Source: Bacillus sp. Cs-700 (GTDB lineage Bacteria > Bacillota > Bacilli > Bacillales > Guptibacillaceae). From it: 64,000 nt of DNA. Positions 16,708-25,669 of the stretch are shown piece after piece. A program made the position numbers and the translations under genes. How positions within the stretch are numbered: position 1 is the first letter of the stretch; the number at the start of each line of letters is the position of its first letter. The notes beneath the pieces are model-generated. The model was not told the DNA's origin. It did no database searches and saw only the letters and a program-made list of their open reading frames with translations. The stretch lies in NCBI RefSeq assembly GCF_011082085.1, contig NZ_CP041063.1:1116001-1180000 (forward strand), written 5' to 3'.

Positions 16708-17586
16708 CTACAGTCTTTTAGAAAACTTATTTCGAATTAAGACAGCAATTGAATTCATAATGAGCAACATCGCAAGAAGAACGATAATTCCAGCTGCTGC
16801 AACATCATGGAACTCGGTCTGAGGTCGACTTGTCCAGTTGAAAATTTGGATTGGCATAACGGTGAAGCCGGACAAGAAATTCTCAGGCAAGTAAGCTACA
16901 AACGTTAATGCACCAATCATAAGAAGTGGCGCTGTTTCGCCGATTGCGCGTGATAGCGCAAGAATTCCTCCTGTTAAAATCCCAGGTATCGCAGCTGGTA
17001 ATACAACCTTTTTGATTGTTTGCCATTTCGTAGCACCCATCGCATAAGAAGCCTCTCGAAGCTCTTTTGGAACCGAACGTACAGCTTCCTGAGCAGCAAC
17101 AACGATAATAGGCAAGATTAATAGGCTCATCGTCAAACCACCGGCGAGAACACTGCGCCCCATTTCCAACATCCGAACAAATACAGTTAGACCAAGTAAA
17201 CCAAAAACGATCGAAGGCACGCCTGCTAAATTTGAAATATTTATTTGAATAAACGTTGTAAACTTATTTTTCTTTGCATATTCTTCAAGATAAATCGCGG
17301 TTCCAACTCCAATTGTAAGTGCCACTGGAGCTATCACTGCCATCATCCATAAAGTACCGAAAAATGCTGCTTTAATCCCTGCTTTTTCAGGGAAACGAGA
17401 CGCGAAATTTTGAAAGAACTCAAGATTTAAGTAACCAATTCCTTGAGTGAATATCCGATATAACAAGATAACAAGAACTACGAGTGCTAGCATTGTTGCA
17501 CCAAAGAAGATTCCTTTAAGAATCTTATTCTGTGCTAATCTGGTTTGCATTTTACTTTTTACTTTTGCCTGATCTACTAATTGCAT
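16708..17586 (-). CDS. pstA: Phosphate ABC transporter permease PstA
   Basis: Inner-membrane permease subunit of 292 residues with about six hydrophobic segments starting at residue 28. The binding-protein-dependent permease (EAA) loop is REASYAMGATKWQTIKKVVLPAAIPGI, followed by LALSRAIGETAPLLMIGAL, characteristic of PstA. The start codon overlaps the pstC stop (TAATG, 1 nt), and GGGAGGA within the last pstC codons serves as ribosome site, so translation is coupled. Confidence 0.96.
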   Translation of the reverse strand: MQLVDQAKVKSKMQTRLAQNKILKGIFFGATMLALVVLVILLYRIFTQGIGYLNLEFFQNFASRFPEKAGIKAAFFGTLWMMAVIAPVALTIGVGTAIYLEEYAKKNKFTTFIQINISNLAGVPSIVFGLLGLTVFVRMLEMGRSVLAGGLTMSLLILPIIVVAAQEAVRSVPKELREASYAMGATKWQTIKKVVLPAAIPGILTGGILALSRAIGETAPLLMIGALTFVAYLPENFLSGFTVMPIQIFNWTSRPQTEFHDVAAAGIIVLLAMLLIMNSIAVLIRNKFSKRL

Positions 17587-18518
17587 TAGTATTCCTCCCT
17601 GAATCTACGAGAAATATATTGCGCGATAAGGTTCATGATAAGTGTGAAAAGGAAGAGCGTCATCCCAACAGCATAAATGCTGTAGTAAATTGTTGTTCCA
17701 TAACCAGCATCCCCTAGACTTACCTGCACAATATAAGATGTCATTGTCTGTATAGACTCCGTTACATCTAGAGTAAGTTTTGGTGTTGCACCACCTGCGA
17801 CTGTTACGATCATTGTTTCACCGATTGCTCTTGAAATCGCAAGTACAAAAGATGCAATAATTCCTGATAATGCAGCTGGTAGAACTACTTTCACAGCAAC
17901 CTCAAATCGTGTAGCGCCAAGTCCGAGTGCACCTTCTCGAATTGCGTTCGGTACAGAACTCATCGCATCCTCTGAGAGAGATGCAACCATAGGAATAATC
18001 ATAATTCCTACAACGATACCGGGGCTCAATGCGTTGAAAATAGGAAGACTCGGAATAATATTTTGTAGAACTGGTGTAACAAAAGTTAAAGCAAAGAAAC
18101 CATATACAATCGTAGGAATACCTGCTAATACTTCCAGAATCGGCTTAATGATTCTTCTAACGCTATCACTTGCATATTCACTCAAATAAATGGCTGCTGC
18201 TAAGCCTAACGGAATGGCAACGAGCATGGCGATTCCGGTAATCATTAATGTTCCAGAAATCAGTGGCCAGATTCCATAATCAGGGTTGTCTCCAAAAAAC
18301 GGGTACCAATCTTTATTCGTAAAGAATTCAATAATTGAAACACGGTTAAAAAACGTAATTGTTTCTACAATCAATGTAAAAACAATACCAAGCGTTGTTA
18401 ATACAGAGATAATTGCACATAAAAGCAATAAGCCCGGTACAAGTTTCTCCATAAACTTCGCTCGTGATTGATTTTTCTCTTTTTTGTCTTTAATCATCTG
18501 ACGAACAGAGCTTTGCAT
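17586..18518 (-). CDS. pstC: Phosphate ABC transporter permease PstC
   Basis: Second membrane subunit of the phosphate importer, 310 residues, about six membrane segments beginning near residue 30. PstC landmarks are the periplasm-facing [19 protein letters not shown] segment, the loop [24 protein letters not shown] and [26 protein letters not shown] site precedes the ATG. It follows pstS after a 79-bp gap that holds a stable hairpin, a common way to make more PstS than permease. Confidence 0.96.
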   Translation of the reverse strand: MQSSVRQMIKDKKEKNQSRAKFMEKLVPGLLLLCAIISVLTTLGIVFTLIVETITFFNRVSIIEFFTNKDWYPFFGDNPDYGIWPLISGTLMITGIAMLVAIPLGLAAAIYLSEYASDSVRRIIKPILEVLAGIPTIVYGFFALTFVTPVLQNIIPSLPIFNALSPGIVVGIMIIPMVASLSEDAMSSVPNAIREGALGLGATRFEVAVKVVLPAALSGIIASFVLAISRAIGETMIVTVAGGATPKLTLDVTESIQTMTSYIVQVSLGDAGYGTTIYYSIYAVGMTLFLFTLIMNLIAQYISRRFREEY

Positions 18519-18555
18519 TTATTACTCCCCCTCACAAAGAGCAAAACAGGATAAA

Positions 18556-18577
18556 GTGAGGAGCCGTAACTCCTCAC
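18556..18577 (-). terminator. Hairpin between pstS and pstC (attenuator or mRNA stabiliser)
   Basis: Stem GTGAGGAG / CTCCTCAC with a 6-nt loop on the minus strand, followed only by a weak T tract (TTTATCC). It is more likely a partial terminator or 3'-end stabiliser for the pstS mRNA than a full stop, since pstC shows no promoter in the short gap. Confidence 0.55.
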
Positions 18578-18597
18578 CAATCTGTTTCATTTTATTC

Positions 18598-19557
18598 TTA
18601 CTTACCAGCGATTTCGTTTAGCTTATCCATAGCTTCTGTATACTTTTCTTCAGGAAGAGCTACGTAACCTACAGCTTCAGCCATTTCACCAGCATTCTCA
18701 AGTGCATATTTAGTGAAATCATATACAGCAGGATTTTCCTCTACTGCAGAATGCTTCACATAAGTGTATAGCGGGCGAGAAAGTGGCTCATACGTTCCAT
18801 CTTGGATAGTTTCTGCATTTGGTTCTACAGCTTCACCGTCACCATTAACGATTGGAATAACGTTAAGGCTATCTTTATTTTCTAGGTAGTAAGCATAACC
18901 GAAGAATGCCATACCGTTTTTAGAACCAGTTACACCATTTACAAGTACATTGTCATCTTCAGAAAGTGTTGCTTCTTTCACCATTTGCTCATCTTCTAGT
19001 ACTACTTCATTAAAGTAGTCATACGTTCCAGAATCTGTACCAGGGCTAAATAATTCGATTTTTTCTTCAGGCCATTCAGGGTTAACGTCGCTCCACATTG
19101 TTGCTTCGCCTAACCAGATTTTCTTTAGGTCGTCAATTGTAAGCTGATCTACCCAATCATTCTCAGAGTTAACAACGATAGAAAGACCGTCTTTAGCAAT
19201 TTCAAATTCTGTGAAGTCAATACCAGCTTCTTCAAGTGCAGCTGTTTCTTCTTCTTTAATTGGACGAGAAGCGTTACTCATGTCTGTTTCACCAGCAGAG
19301 AATTTCTCAAATCCACCACCAGAACCTGATACACCTACACTAACTTTCACATCAGGTTGTACAGAAGCATATTCTTCAGCAACTGCTTCCATAATCGGGA
19401 ATACTGTAGAAGATCCGTCCATTAGAACTTCGCCAGATACTTCTTCACCAGAAGCTTCTCCGCCGCTGTTTGTGTTACCAGAGTTATTTCCGCAAGCTGC
19501 TGCGAAAATCATTACCATCGACATAACTACCATAAGCATAATGCCCTTGAACTTCAT
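18598..19557 (-). CDS. pstS: Phosphate ABC transporter substrate-binding lipoprotein PstS
   Basis: Extracytoplasmic phosphate receptor tethered as a lipoprotein. The signal peptide ends in the lipobox FAAACG (Cys about residue 22), followed by a Gly/Asn/Ser-rich linker. The mature domain has MDGSSTVFPIMEAVAEE and SVGVSGSGGGFEKFSAGETDMSNASRP, both phosphate-contact regions, and FSPGTDSGTYDYF. Length 319 aa. AGGGGG at 7-nt spacing supports the ATG at 19557 rather than the upstream in-frame start at 19596. First gene of pstSCAB-phoU, directly behind a PhoP box. Confidence 0.95.
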   Translation of the reverse strand: MKFKGIMLMVVMSMVMIFAAACGNNSGNTNSGGEASGEEVSGEVLMDGSSTVFPIMEAVAEEYASVQPDVKVSVGVSGSGGGFEKFSAGETDMSNASRPIKEEETAALEEAGIDFTEFEIAKDGLSIVVNSENDWVDQLTIDDLKKIWLGEATMWSDVNPEWPEEKIELFSPGTDSGTYDYFNEVVLEDEQMVKEATLSEDDNVLVNGVTGSKNGMAFFGYAYYLENKDSLNVIPIVNGDGEAVEPNAETIQDGTYEPLSRPLYTYVKHSAVEENPAVYDFTKYALENAGEMAEAVGYVALPEEKYTEAMDKLNEIAGK

Positions 19558-19635
19558 GTTATTTCCCCCTAAATGGATGTTTGTACTTGTGACCAACCAG
19601 GTTGTTTGTGTACTGGCCTCTCAATCACAATTCTT

Positions 19636-19689
19636 AGAATACAGCCCAGATATTAATGTCGTATAAACCAATTGTAAAGAGATTGTAAA
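19636..19689 (-). promoter_or_regulatory. PhoP box and promoter of the pst operon
   Basis: Four direct repeats at exact 11-bp intervals on the minus strand: TTTACA (19689-19684), TTTACA (19678-19673), TTTATA (19667-19662) and TTAATA (19656-19651). They match the TT(A/C/T)ACA N5 pattern bound by phosphorylated PhoP dimers. A candidate -10 (TATTCT, 19641-19636) follows 9 bp after the last repeat, and no good -35 is present, as expected for a PhoP-activated promoter. Confidence 0.88.
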
Positions 19690-19807
19690 TGCTTGTCGGA
19701 AAACGTTTTAATTTCTCTTTTTTTGGGGAAATGATAGATTTTTCCCTTCTATTAGCTTTAAATTACATTTCATCCAGGATGATTCTGTTGTTACTTTGTC
19801 CTTATAA

Positions 19808-19842
19808 AATAAAAAAAACCGCTTTTTCAGCGGTTTTTTTTA
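19808..19842 (-). terminator. Terminator after pbpA
   Basis: Stem AACCGCT / AGCGGTT with a short loop, flanked by long A and T runs, so it could work in both directions. It lies just past the pbpA stop. Confidence 0.88.
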
Positions 19843-19849
19843 TTTTTGC

Positions 19850-21871
19850 TTATTCAGTTTCTTTTTCTTCATACCCAATTGGTTTCTTAGCTTCATTTTT
19901 CAGTTCAAAATATGCATCCAGAATTCGACCACCTATTTTTTTGTTCACGGAACCAGAAGAAGAATCATTCACTTCTGGCACAACAACCGAAATCGCAACT
20001 TCAGGATTGTCATAAGGAGCATATCCAACTAGAGTTAAATTATACCCATCTCCAATCTGCGCTGTTCCAGTCTTTCCAGCTGCTTGATAGTCATCACTTT
20101 GGAAGTAAGGATAGTGTGTACCTGCAGTACCATTTTCAGTATTCATAACCATCCACATTCCCTTTTGGACATGAGCCACTTCTTCTTCACTCATTTTAAT
20201 TTTGTTTAACACTTCCGGAGTATTTTGGAACAAAATCGTATCAGACAAACCATCTTTTTCAGAAGGTTCATGGACTTCTTTTAATAGATGAGGTTCAATA
20301 CGATAACCTCCATTTGCAATTGTAGAGGTATATTGAGCCATTTGCATTGGTGTATACGTATCGTACTGTCCAATCGCAAAATCTAGAATTTTACCAAATT
20401 CACTTATCCCACCATTTAACCCTGAACTTTCGCCAGGCAAGTCAACTCCTGTTTTCACTCCTAAACCAAACTGAGAGAATGATTCTTTTAGCTCATCATA
20501 AGCTGCCGGGTCATAACCGCTACTTTCATATGGGGCGTAGTCATAATCAGCCATGCTCATCGCTATTTTCCACATATATACGTTTGAGGATCTTTGTAAA
20601 GCAACAAGATCTGAAATACGTCCCATTGCATTAGCTGTATAAGATGACTTTTTACCTTCATCTTTAAAGTATAAGACTTCATCTACAAGAGTCGTATTTG
20701 GATTAATTACTCCATACTGATAACCTGTTAAAACCGTTGCTCCTTTAACTGTTGATCCCATCGCATAAGAGTCTCCAATCACACCAAAAGTTCGATCTTT
20801 GAACTCGCCATTATTATACTCTTTACCTGCAAACGACAAGATTTCCCCAGTATTTGGATCCATCATCACAACATAGCCTCTCGATGCTCCATATTGCCTT
20901 GCATCTTTAAGCTCTTCATCAAGAATTTTCTCAACTTCTTTTTGAAGATCAATGTCTAATGAGAGTACCAAATCATTTCCTCTTTGTCCTTCAATCACTT
21001 TTGGCTCGCCTATTGGCTCACCTGATTTATCTGTGACGTAAGTTTGCTTTTCTTTTTGACCTTTTAGGTACTCTTCGTATTCTTTTTCAAGATAGCTAAT
21101 GCCAACTTTGTCATTTCGCTCATAATCTCTTAATCCATAATAACTCAATCCATCTTTAGGAATAGGTCCGACTCTCCCAAAAATGGTTTGAAGTGTGTCT
21201 CCATAAGGATATTCTCTTGTGGCGTCTGCTTGTATCTCTATGCCTGGTAAAGAACCAAGATTTTCACTCACTTTAGCAATTTCATCTTCATTTAAACCGA
21301 TTTTAATTGTCTGAGACGACAAAGCATAACCAGTGTCCATTGCTCTTTTTATAGCTGCAATTTCAAGCTCTTGTGGATTGTTTTTAATTTCTTCTAGATC
21401 TTTATCACTAATGCGTTCAATTTGTAGCTGATAAGCTTCACTAGACTCCATCTCTTCCCATTCTTTTTGGGATAACTTCGCCTTCGCTTTTTCTGGATTC
21501 GTGACAATCCAATAATCTTTTAAATCTCGATCTATAACATCTTCAGTATCCATCTCAATATATTCAGCTAATGTTTGAGCTAGTTCAAGCCTTTCAGCTT
21601 GTTTTGTATTCTGCGTTCGAATATATGTAAGAGCAAACTGCGGATTATTATCTACAAGAACTCGTCCGTAACGGTCATACATTTTCCCACGAGGTGCAGT
21701 TGACTCTGCAGTCACGTTTTCCGTTTGTTCAGAAACACGCTCGTATTCTTCTCCATTTACAATCTGAATAACACCCAGTCGAAGAATTAAGGTAGAAAAC
21801 AAAAGGAAAACCGATAAAAATAATATATTTAGCCTAAAAGGTACATGATTTTTCTTATTCTTAGCTTTCAC
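19850..21871 (-). CDS. pbpA: Class B penicillin-binding protein 2 (PbpA/PBP2A type)
   Basis: Monofunctional transpeptidase for cell-wall elongation. A basic N-terminus and one membrane anchor (about residues 13-33) precede a dimerisation domain (APRGKMYDRYGRVLVDNNP near residue 60) and the transpeptidase domain. Catalytic motifs are SxxK in GSTVKGAT (about residue 372), SxN in RSSNVYMWK (about 430) and KTG in AAGKTGTAQIG (about 600). Length 673 aa is close to B. subtilis PbpA (yqgF), which also lies between yqgE and pstS. In rod-shaped Bacillus this class sets the cylindrical shape together with RodA and MreB. Confidence 0.95.
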   Translation of the reverse strand: MKAKNKKNHVPFRLNILFLSVFLLFSTLILRLGVIQIVNGEEYERVSEQTENVTAESTAPRGKMYDRYGRVLVDNNPQFALTYIRTQNTKQAERLELAQTLAEYIEMDTEDVIDRDLKDYWIVTNPEKAKAKLSQKEWEEMESSEAYQLQIERISDKDLEEIKNNPQELEIAAIKRAMDTGYALSSQTIKIGLNEDEIAKVSENLGSLPGIEIQADATREYPYGDTLQTIFGRVGPIPKDGLSYYGLRDYERNDKVGISYLEKEYEEYLKGQKEKQTYVTDKSGEPIGEPKVIEGQRGNDLVLSLDIDLQKEVEKILDEELKDARQYGASRGYVVMMDPNTGEILSFAGKEYNNGEFKDRTFGVIGDSYAMGSTVKGATVLTGYQYGVINPNTTLVDEVLYFKDEGKKSSYTANAMGRISDLVALQRSSNVYMWKIAMSMADYDYAPYESSGYDPAAYDELKESFSQFGLGVKTGVDLPGESSGLNGGISEFGKILDFAIGQYDTYTPMQMAQYTSTIANGGYRIEPHLLKEVHEPSEKDGLSDTILFQNTPEVLNKIKMSEEEVAHVQKGMWMVMNTENGTAGTHYPYFQSDDYQAAGKTGTAQIGDGYNLTLVGYAPYDNPEVAISVVVPEVNDSSSGSVNKKIGGRILDAYFELKNEAKKPIGYEEKETE

Positions 21872-21900
21872 AATAAACTCCCTTCCCCTTAAACAAATAT

Positions 21901-21925
21901 AGACACCTGTTTCAGACAGGTGTCT
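21901..21925 (-). terminator. Terminator after yqgE
   Basis: Perfect 9-bp stem AGACACCTG / CAGGTGTCT with a 7-nt loop. The T tract on the minus strand is interrupted (ATATTTGTTT), so its strength is uncertain. Confidence 0.6.
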
Positions 21926-21984
21926 CTGATCTCTCTTCTCCTTACTATACTTAGTGATAATAAAAAAGTAAAGGGACTAATGAG

Positions 21985-23235
21985 CTATTGTAATGGGTCA
22001 GGAGACGGTTCTGCCACGGTTGCTGAAGTCGATTGAAGTTTTCTTACGAACAGGTAAATAAACGTATGTCCCGCTCCAACTATTAATAACAAAATTGGAA
22101 TGCTTTTTTCATCGTTAAACAGCGACACTGTTAGTAGGAATAAAAGGATTGATACAATTCGACCCAGGTTTAAGTAAACCTCTCGAACAACAATATACTC
22201 AATACGCATTTCTGCAGCATTCCATGCTTTACCAATGACATCATAAGTTAGTGAAATGTACGGAACAAGAAGTAATGGATAGGCAAGAGAGATACAAACA
22301 CCGTACATTAACAATCGTGCAAATGTTAGATCTGTTACAAGTAAGAATACCGATGCATAAAGAATTAGCCCTCCATATAAGATTGCTTTTTTTCGAAACC
22401 TTGGTTTTATTAGACGGGTCGCCAAGTAATACGCTAAAAAGGAAACTGCGGAGTTTACAAGTCCGAATGTACCGATAGCAAGTTCACTTTCCGTCGTTAT
22501 AAAAACAAGAACGACGATAATAAAAATAAAGGTACCTTCTCTTATCCCTTGAAAAAAATGTGCATGCAATATATTGAGCCAATCGGCATTCGCTTTTCTC
22601 TCTTGGAAAATTCGGGTAAATGAAAAGTTGCCTTTTGCCGATCGTCGTTCAAGAAAGAAACTTAAGATGACGGCTGCAAAAAACAAGGCCAGTGAAACTC
22701 CAAAAATCACCTTATATCCCGTAAATGCTTCGAGACTGGAAATTATCACACCCGCAAAAATCGGACCAATCATACCTGCAAAAGAAGTTAGTAAGCCCAG
22801 AAAACCATTAAAAAAATCCCTCGTTTCTGGCTCAGTAATTTCAAATGTTAACACATTAAACGCTAGCCAATAAAACCCAAACCCAATCCCAAGTAAGGAG
22901 CCAAGTAAGACCAATAAATGACTCGCATTTTGACCTAAAGAAAGGACCGTTATATAAAAGAGGGCTAGAAAAATGACGCCTATTCGTAAGACGATCACTC
23001 TATCCATTTTCTTCGCCCACCTGCCTGCAAGAATAAAGGTAAGTGGCTGGCTAATAACAGCGGAAAGGTTATATATACCGATATCAGCAAACTCTCCGGA
23101 TTGCTTCCACAAATACACATTCACAAACGTATTTGAAAGTGCAATGCTCAGGGCATATAAACCACCGATTGTTAGCAATAACAACAGATCTTTTGTTACT
23201 TCTATCTCACCAATCATATGTTTTATCACTTTCAT
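21985..23235 (-). CDS. yqgE: Major facilitator superfamily transporter (YqgE)
   Basis: A 416-residue protein with about 12 hydrophobic segments, typical of MFS exporters. The N-terminal half holds a basic loop GRWAKKMDRVIVLR between segments 2 and 3, the usual MFS signature position. Order sodA-yqgE-pbpA is as in B. subtilis. The substrate is unknown. An upstream in-frame start at 23256 would read through the AAGGGGAG ribosome site; the ATG at 23235 is spaced correctly from it. Confidence 0.88.
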   Translation of the reverse strand: MKVIKHMIGEIEVTKDLLLLLTIGGLYALSIALSNTFVNVYLWKQSGEFADIGIYNLSAVISQPLTFILAGRWAKKMDRVIVLRIGVIFLALFYITVLSLGQNASHLLVLLGSLLGIGFGFYWLAFNVLTFEITEPETRDFFNGFLGLLTSFAGMIGPIFAGVIISSLEAFTGYKVIFGVSLALFFAAVILSFFLERRSAKGNFSFTRIFQERKANADWLNILHAHFFQGIREGTFIFIIVVLVFITTESELAIGTFGLVNSAVSFLAYYLATRLIKPRFRKKAILYGGLILYASVFLLVTDLTFARLLMYGVCISLAYPLLLVPYISLTYDVIGKAWNAAEMRIEYIVVREVYLNLGRIVSILLFLLTVSLFNDEKSIPILLLIVGAGHTFIYLFVRKLQSTSATVAEPSPDPLQ

Positions 23236-23336
23236 TAGAAACTCCCCTTTTTTCATCCACCCTTATTTTGACTTAATTCTTCCTCGTTATGCGGAAGAAT
23301 CAAAAAGGATAAACTATGTTTGAAAGGGGACTATGT

Positions 23337-23624
23337 ATGTTTTACTTTCTATATCGAACAGATTATCTAACTAAACAGCTACGCAACCAACTAATTCAAA
23401 GCATTGAAACTGTAGTAAATGAAGATAGATGTTCTTTTTTCATTTGTAAGATGACGCACTATTTCCTTATTAGTTATCAAAATAAAGAAGTGTCACTCAC
23501 CTTATCTGATCAACAAGTACTTGTAGGTTCACCTACCGACTTCGAAAATGGTTGTGATTTCACCGATTATTTAATAAATCATATCCTTTATCAATTAGGA
23601 CCTATTTATACGCTGATTGAATGA
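23337..23624 (+). CDS. Hypothetical protein (95 aa)
   Basis: I do not recognise this protein. It has 95 residues, is cytoplasmic by appearance, contains three Cys (CSFFIC and a later GCDF) and ends in a hydrophobic helix (LINHILYQLGPIYTLIE). AAAGGGGA 6 nt before the ATG at 23337 supports this start over the ATG at 23316. It diverges from yqgE and converges on sodA, with which it shares a terminator. No domain can be assigned. Confidence 0.65.
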   Translation: MFYFLYRTDYLTKQLRNQLIQSIETVVNEDRCSFFICKMTHYFLISYQNKEVSLTLSDQQVLVGSPTDFENGCDFTDYLINHILYQLGPIYTLIE

Positions 23625-23632
23625 GAAATGAA

Positions 23633-23658
23633 AAGCCCCCGGCAAAATGCCGAGGGCT
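23633..23658. terminator. Shared terminator between the 95-aa gene and sodA
   Basis: GC-rich stem AGCCCTCGGCA / TGCCGGGGGCT with a 3-nt loop between convergent genes. The T tract follows on the minus strand (TTTCATTT), so it mainly ends sodA. Confidence 0.8.
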
Positions 23659-23671
23659 AAGATAACCTAAT

Positions 23672-24283
23672 TTATTTAGCTGCTTCGTAACGCTTAGCAA
23701 CTTCATCCCAATTAACGACATTCCAAAATGCGCTAATGTAATCAGGACGTTTGTTTTGATACTTCAGGTAATAAGCATGCTCCCAAACATCTAATCCAAG
23801 GATTGGTGTAACACCTTCCATGACTGGAGTATCCTGGTTAGGAGTGCTTGTTACTTCAAGCTCTCCGCCTTTTACTACAAGCCAAGCCCAGCCTGAGCCA
23901 AAGCGACCAGCAGCAGCGTTAGCGAAATCTTCTTTAAAGCTTTCAAAGCTACCAAATTTCTTTTTAAGCGCTTCGCTTAAATCACCTGACGGTTCTCCGC
24001 CGCCGTTAGGGCTAAGAAGTTGCCAGAAAAGTGAGTGGTTAGCATGTCCGCCACCATTGTTACGAACAGCAGTACGAATGCCTTCAGGAAGTGCATCTAG
24101 ATTGCCAAGAAGTTCTTCAAGGCTTTTTGATGCGTGTTCTTCATGACCTTCGAGTGCACCATTTAGTTTTGTTACATATGCGTTATGGTGCTTGTCATGG
24201 TGGATCTTCATTGTTTCTTCATCGATGTGTGGTTCTAGTGCATTGTAGTCGTAAGGTAGTTCTGGTAGTTCAAATTTAGCCAT
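23672..24283 (-). CDS. sodA: Superoxide dismutase (Mn/Fe)
   Basis: Cytoplasmic enzyme dismutating superoxide to peroxide and oxygen. Metal ligands are visible: His in [10 protein letters not shown] (about residue 27), His in [10 protein letters not shown] (about 82), and the [13 protein letters not shown] motif (about 164-177) with Asp and His. Gly and Gln-type residues around GSGWAWLV and NQDTP suit the Mn-type enzyme of Bacillus. Length 203 aa. GAGGAGGAG supports the ATG at 24283; the frame's upstream extension to 24343 is not coding. Confidence 0.97.
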   Translation of the reverse strand: MAKFELPELPYDYNALEPHIDEETMKIHHDKHHNAYVTKLNGALEGHEEHASKSLEELLGNLDALPEGIRTAVRNNGGGHANHSLFWQLLSPNGGGEPSGDLSEALKKKFGSFESFKEDFANAAAGRFGSGWAWLVVKGGELEVTSTPNQDTPVMEGVTPILGLDVWEHAYYLKYQNKRPDYISAFWNVVNWDEVAKRYEAAK

Positions 24284-24512
24284 TGTGAATCTCCTCCTCA
24301 AATATAATATGTAACTTGCTGTTAGGGCAACGTTAATTGCCACTTAAACATGATGACGTCACAAGTTTACATTAGCAGAATTGTCATGCGTTTTCAAATA
24401 ATAAACATTTGAATCTCCGCAACACAGGTAAAGTTTCCCCTCATTATATGGAATTAAACATTTTAATGAAAAAATCAATAATTAATAGTGTGAACTAATG
24501 TATTTAAAACAT

Positions 24513-24539
24513 AAAAAAACTCGTCATTAAATGACGAGT
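24513..24539 (-). terminator. Terminator of the tRNA operon
   Basis: Stem ACTCGTCATT / AATGACGAGT with TTTTTTT on the minus strand, 16 bp past the 3' end of tRNA-Phe. Confidence 0.88.
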
Positions 24540-24554
24540 GGGATCTTTATTGAG

Positions 24555-24630
<76 letters not shown>

Positions 24631-24692
24631 AATTATGTATAACGTGTATTGTACATTTACTTTTAATAGTAATAACACCTTGTTATGAGTTT

Positions 24693-24907
<215 letters not shown>

Positions 24908-25011
24908 ACAATATGAATATAAATATGCTGCCCATGTTTCATAATGCTGTACACTGTTTCTTTCTCTACAAGGTTATGCTTCGATGCGTATCCGTCGAAA
25001 TAACTCGATGT

Positions 25012-25066
25012 TGGTTCATAGATGTAACGCTCGTTGCTCCACCTCGAGATAATATGAATAGAAACA
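25012..25066 (-). pseudogene. Possible remnant of a second tRNA-fMet 5' end
   Basis: The plus-strand block TGCTCCACC-TCGAGATAATATGAATAGAAACATGCTG (broken here for readability; from 25035) closely resembles the 5' end of tRNA-fMet with its upstream flank (TGCTCCACC-CCGCGACAATATGAATATAAATATGCTG, from 24894). The segment before it begins TGGTTC like the tRNA 3' end. No complete cloverleaf is possible. I read it as a decayed, internally deleted duplicate; the 24908-25091 spacer holds nothing else I can identify. Confidence 0.45.
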
Positions 25067-25091
25067 TGCTGTGTAACCTATCATAGAAAAA

Positions 25092-25184
25092 TGGAGGAGG
25101 AAGAGGGATTCGAACCCCCGCGGGCGACTAAGCCCCTGTCGGTTTTCAAGACCGATCCCTTCAGCCAGACTTGGGTATTCCTCC
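25092..25184 (-). tRNA. tRNA-Ser (TGA)
   Basis: 93-nt class II tRNA starting GGAGGAATACCC, anticodon loop CTTGAAA (TGA), long variable arm, T-loop GTTCGAATC, encoded CCA. Confidence 0.97.
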
Positions 25185-25194
25185 GATATGCATT

Positions 25195-25271
25195 TGGTGG
25201 ACCCTGCAGGACTCGAACCTGCGACCGGACGGTTATGAGCCGTCAGCTCTAACCAGCTGAGCTAAGGGTCC
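25195..25271 (-). tRNA. tRNA-Ile2 (CAT, lysidine-modified type)
   Basis: Acceptor GGACCCT/AGGGTCC, anticodon stem-loop GACGGCTCATAACCGTC and encoded CCA. The CAT anticodon could suggest Met, but the body (GGACCyTTAGCTCAG..., GACGGCTCATAACCGTC) is that of tRNA-Ile2, whose C34 is changed to lysidine by TilS to read AUA. The elongator tRNA-Met is the separate gene at 25382-25458. Confidence 0.88.
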
Positions 25272-25283
25272 TTATGTAAATAG

Positions 25284-25360
25284 TGGGGCGGCTGATGGGA
25301 ATTGAACCCACGAATGCCGGAATCACAATCCGGTGCGTTAACCACTTCGCCACAACCGCC
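25284..25360 (-). tRNA. tRNA-His (GTG)
   Basis: Starts with the encoded extra G(-1) facing C73 (GGCGGTTG/CAGCCGCC), anticodon loop TTGTGAT (GTG), T-loop GTTCAATTC, encoded CCA. Confidence 0.97.
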
Positions 25361-25381
25361 ATGCTTATTTATTCAACTATA

Positions 25382-25458
25382 TGGTAGCGGCGGAGGGGAT
25401 CGAACCCCCGACCTCACGGGTATGAACCGTACGCTCTAGCCAGCTGAGCTACACCGCC
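25382..25458 (-). tRNA. tRNA-Met (CAT), elongator
   Basis: GGCGGTGTAGCTCAG 5' half, anticodon stem-loop TACGGTTCATACCCGT, GGGGGTTCGATCCCC T-arm and encoded CCA, as in Bacillus elongator tRNA-Met. Confidence 0.96.
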
Positions 25459-25461
25459 ATA

Positions 25462-25536
25462 TGGCTCCACAGGTAGGATTCGAACCTACGACCGATCGGT
25501 TAACAGCCGATAGCTCTACCACTGAGCTACTGTGGA
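25462..25536 (-). tRNA. tRNA-Asn (GTT)
   Basis: TCCACAG/CTGTGGA acceptor, anticodon loop CTGTTAA (GTT), T-loop GTTCGAATC, encoded CCA. First gene of the operon. Confidence 0.97.
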
Positions 25537-25558
25537 ATATCTCTTAACGACAAGAACA

Positions 25559-25588
25559 AATATACCATAGAATTAAATAAAACGTCAA
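25559..25588 (-). promoter_or_regulatory. Promoter of the tRNA operon
   Basis: TTGACG (25588-25583) and TATATT (25564-25559) on the minus strand, 18-bp spacer, about 25 bp upstream of tRNA-Asn. Consensus-based. Confidence 0.65.
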
Positions 25589-25669
25589 TACTTTTAAGGA
25601 ATTTAATTATATCCCTTTCAAAATCAATTATGGAAATACTATATCACTCTTTCACTTTACCATCAAGAA

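Noticed and set aside
19211-19666. 151-codon plus-strand open frame across pstS
   Set aside because: Antisense shadow of pstS in the opposite frame with no ribosome site and unnatural composition.
25195-25271. Calling the CAT-anticodon tRNA an additional elongator tRNA-Met
   Set aside because: The tRNA body matches tRNA-Ile2, which carries an encoded CAT modified to lysidine; a proper elongator tRNA-Met is next to it.
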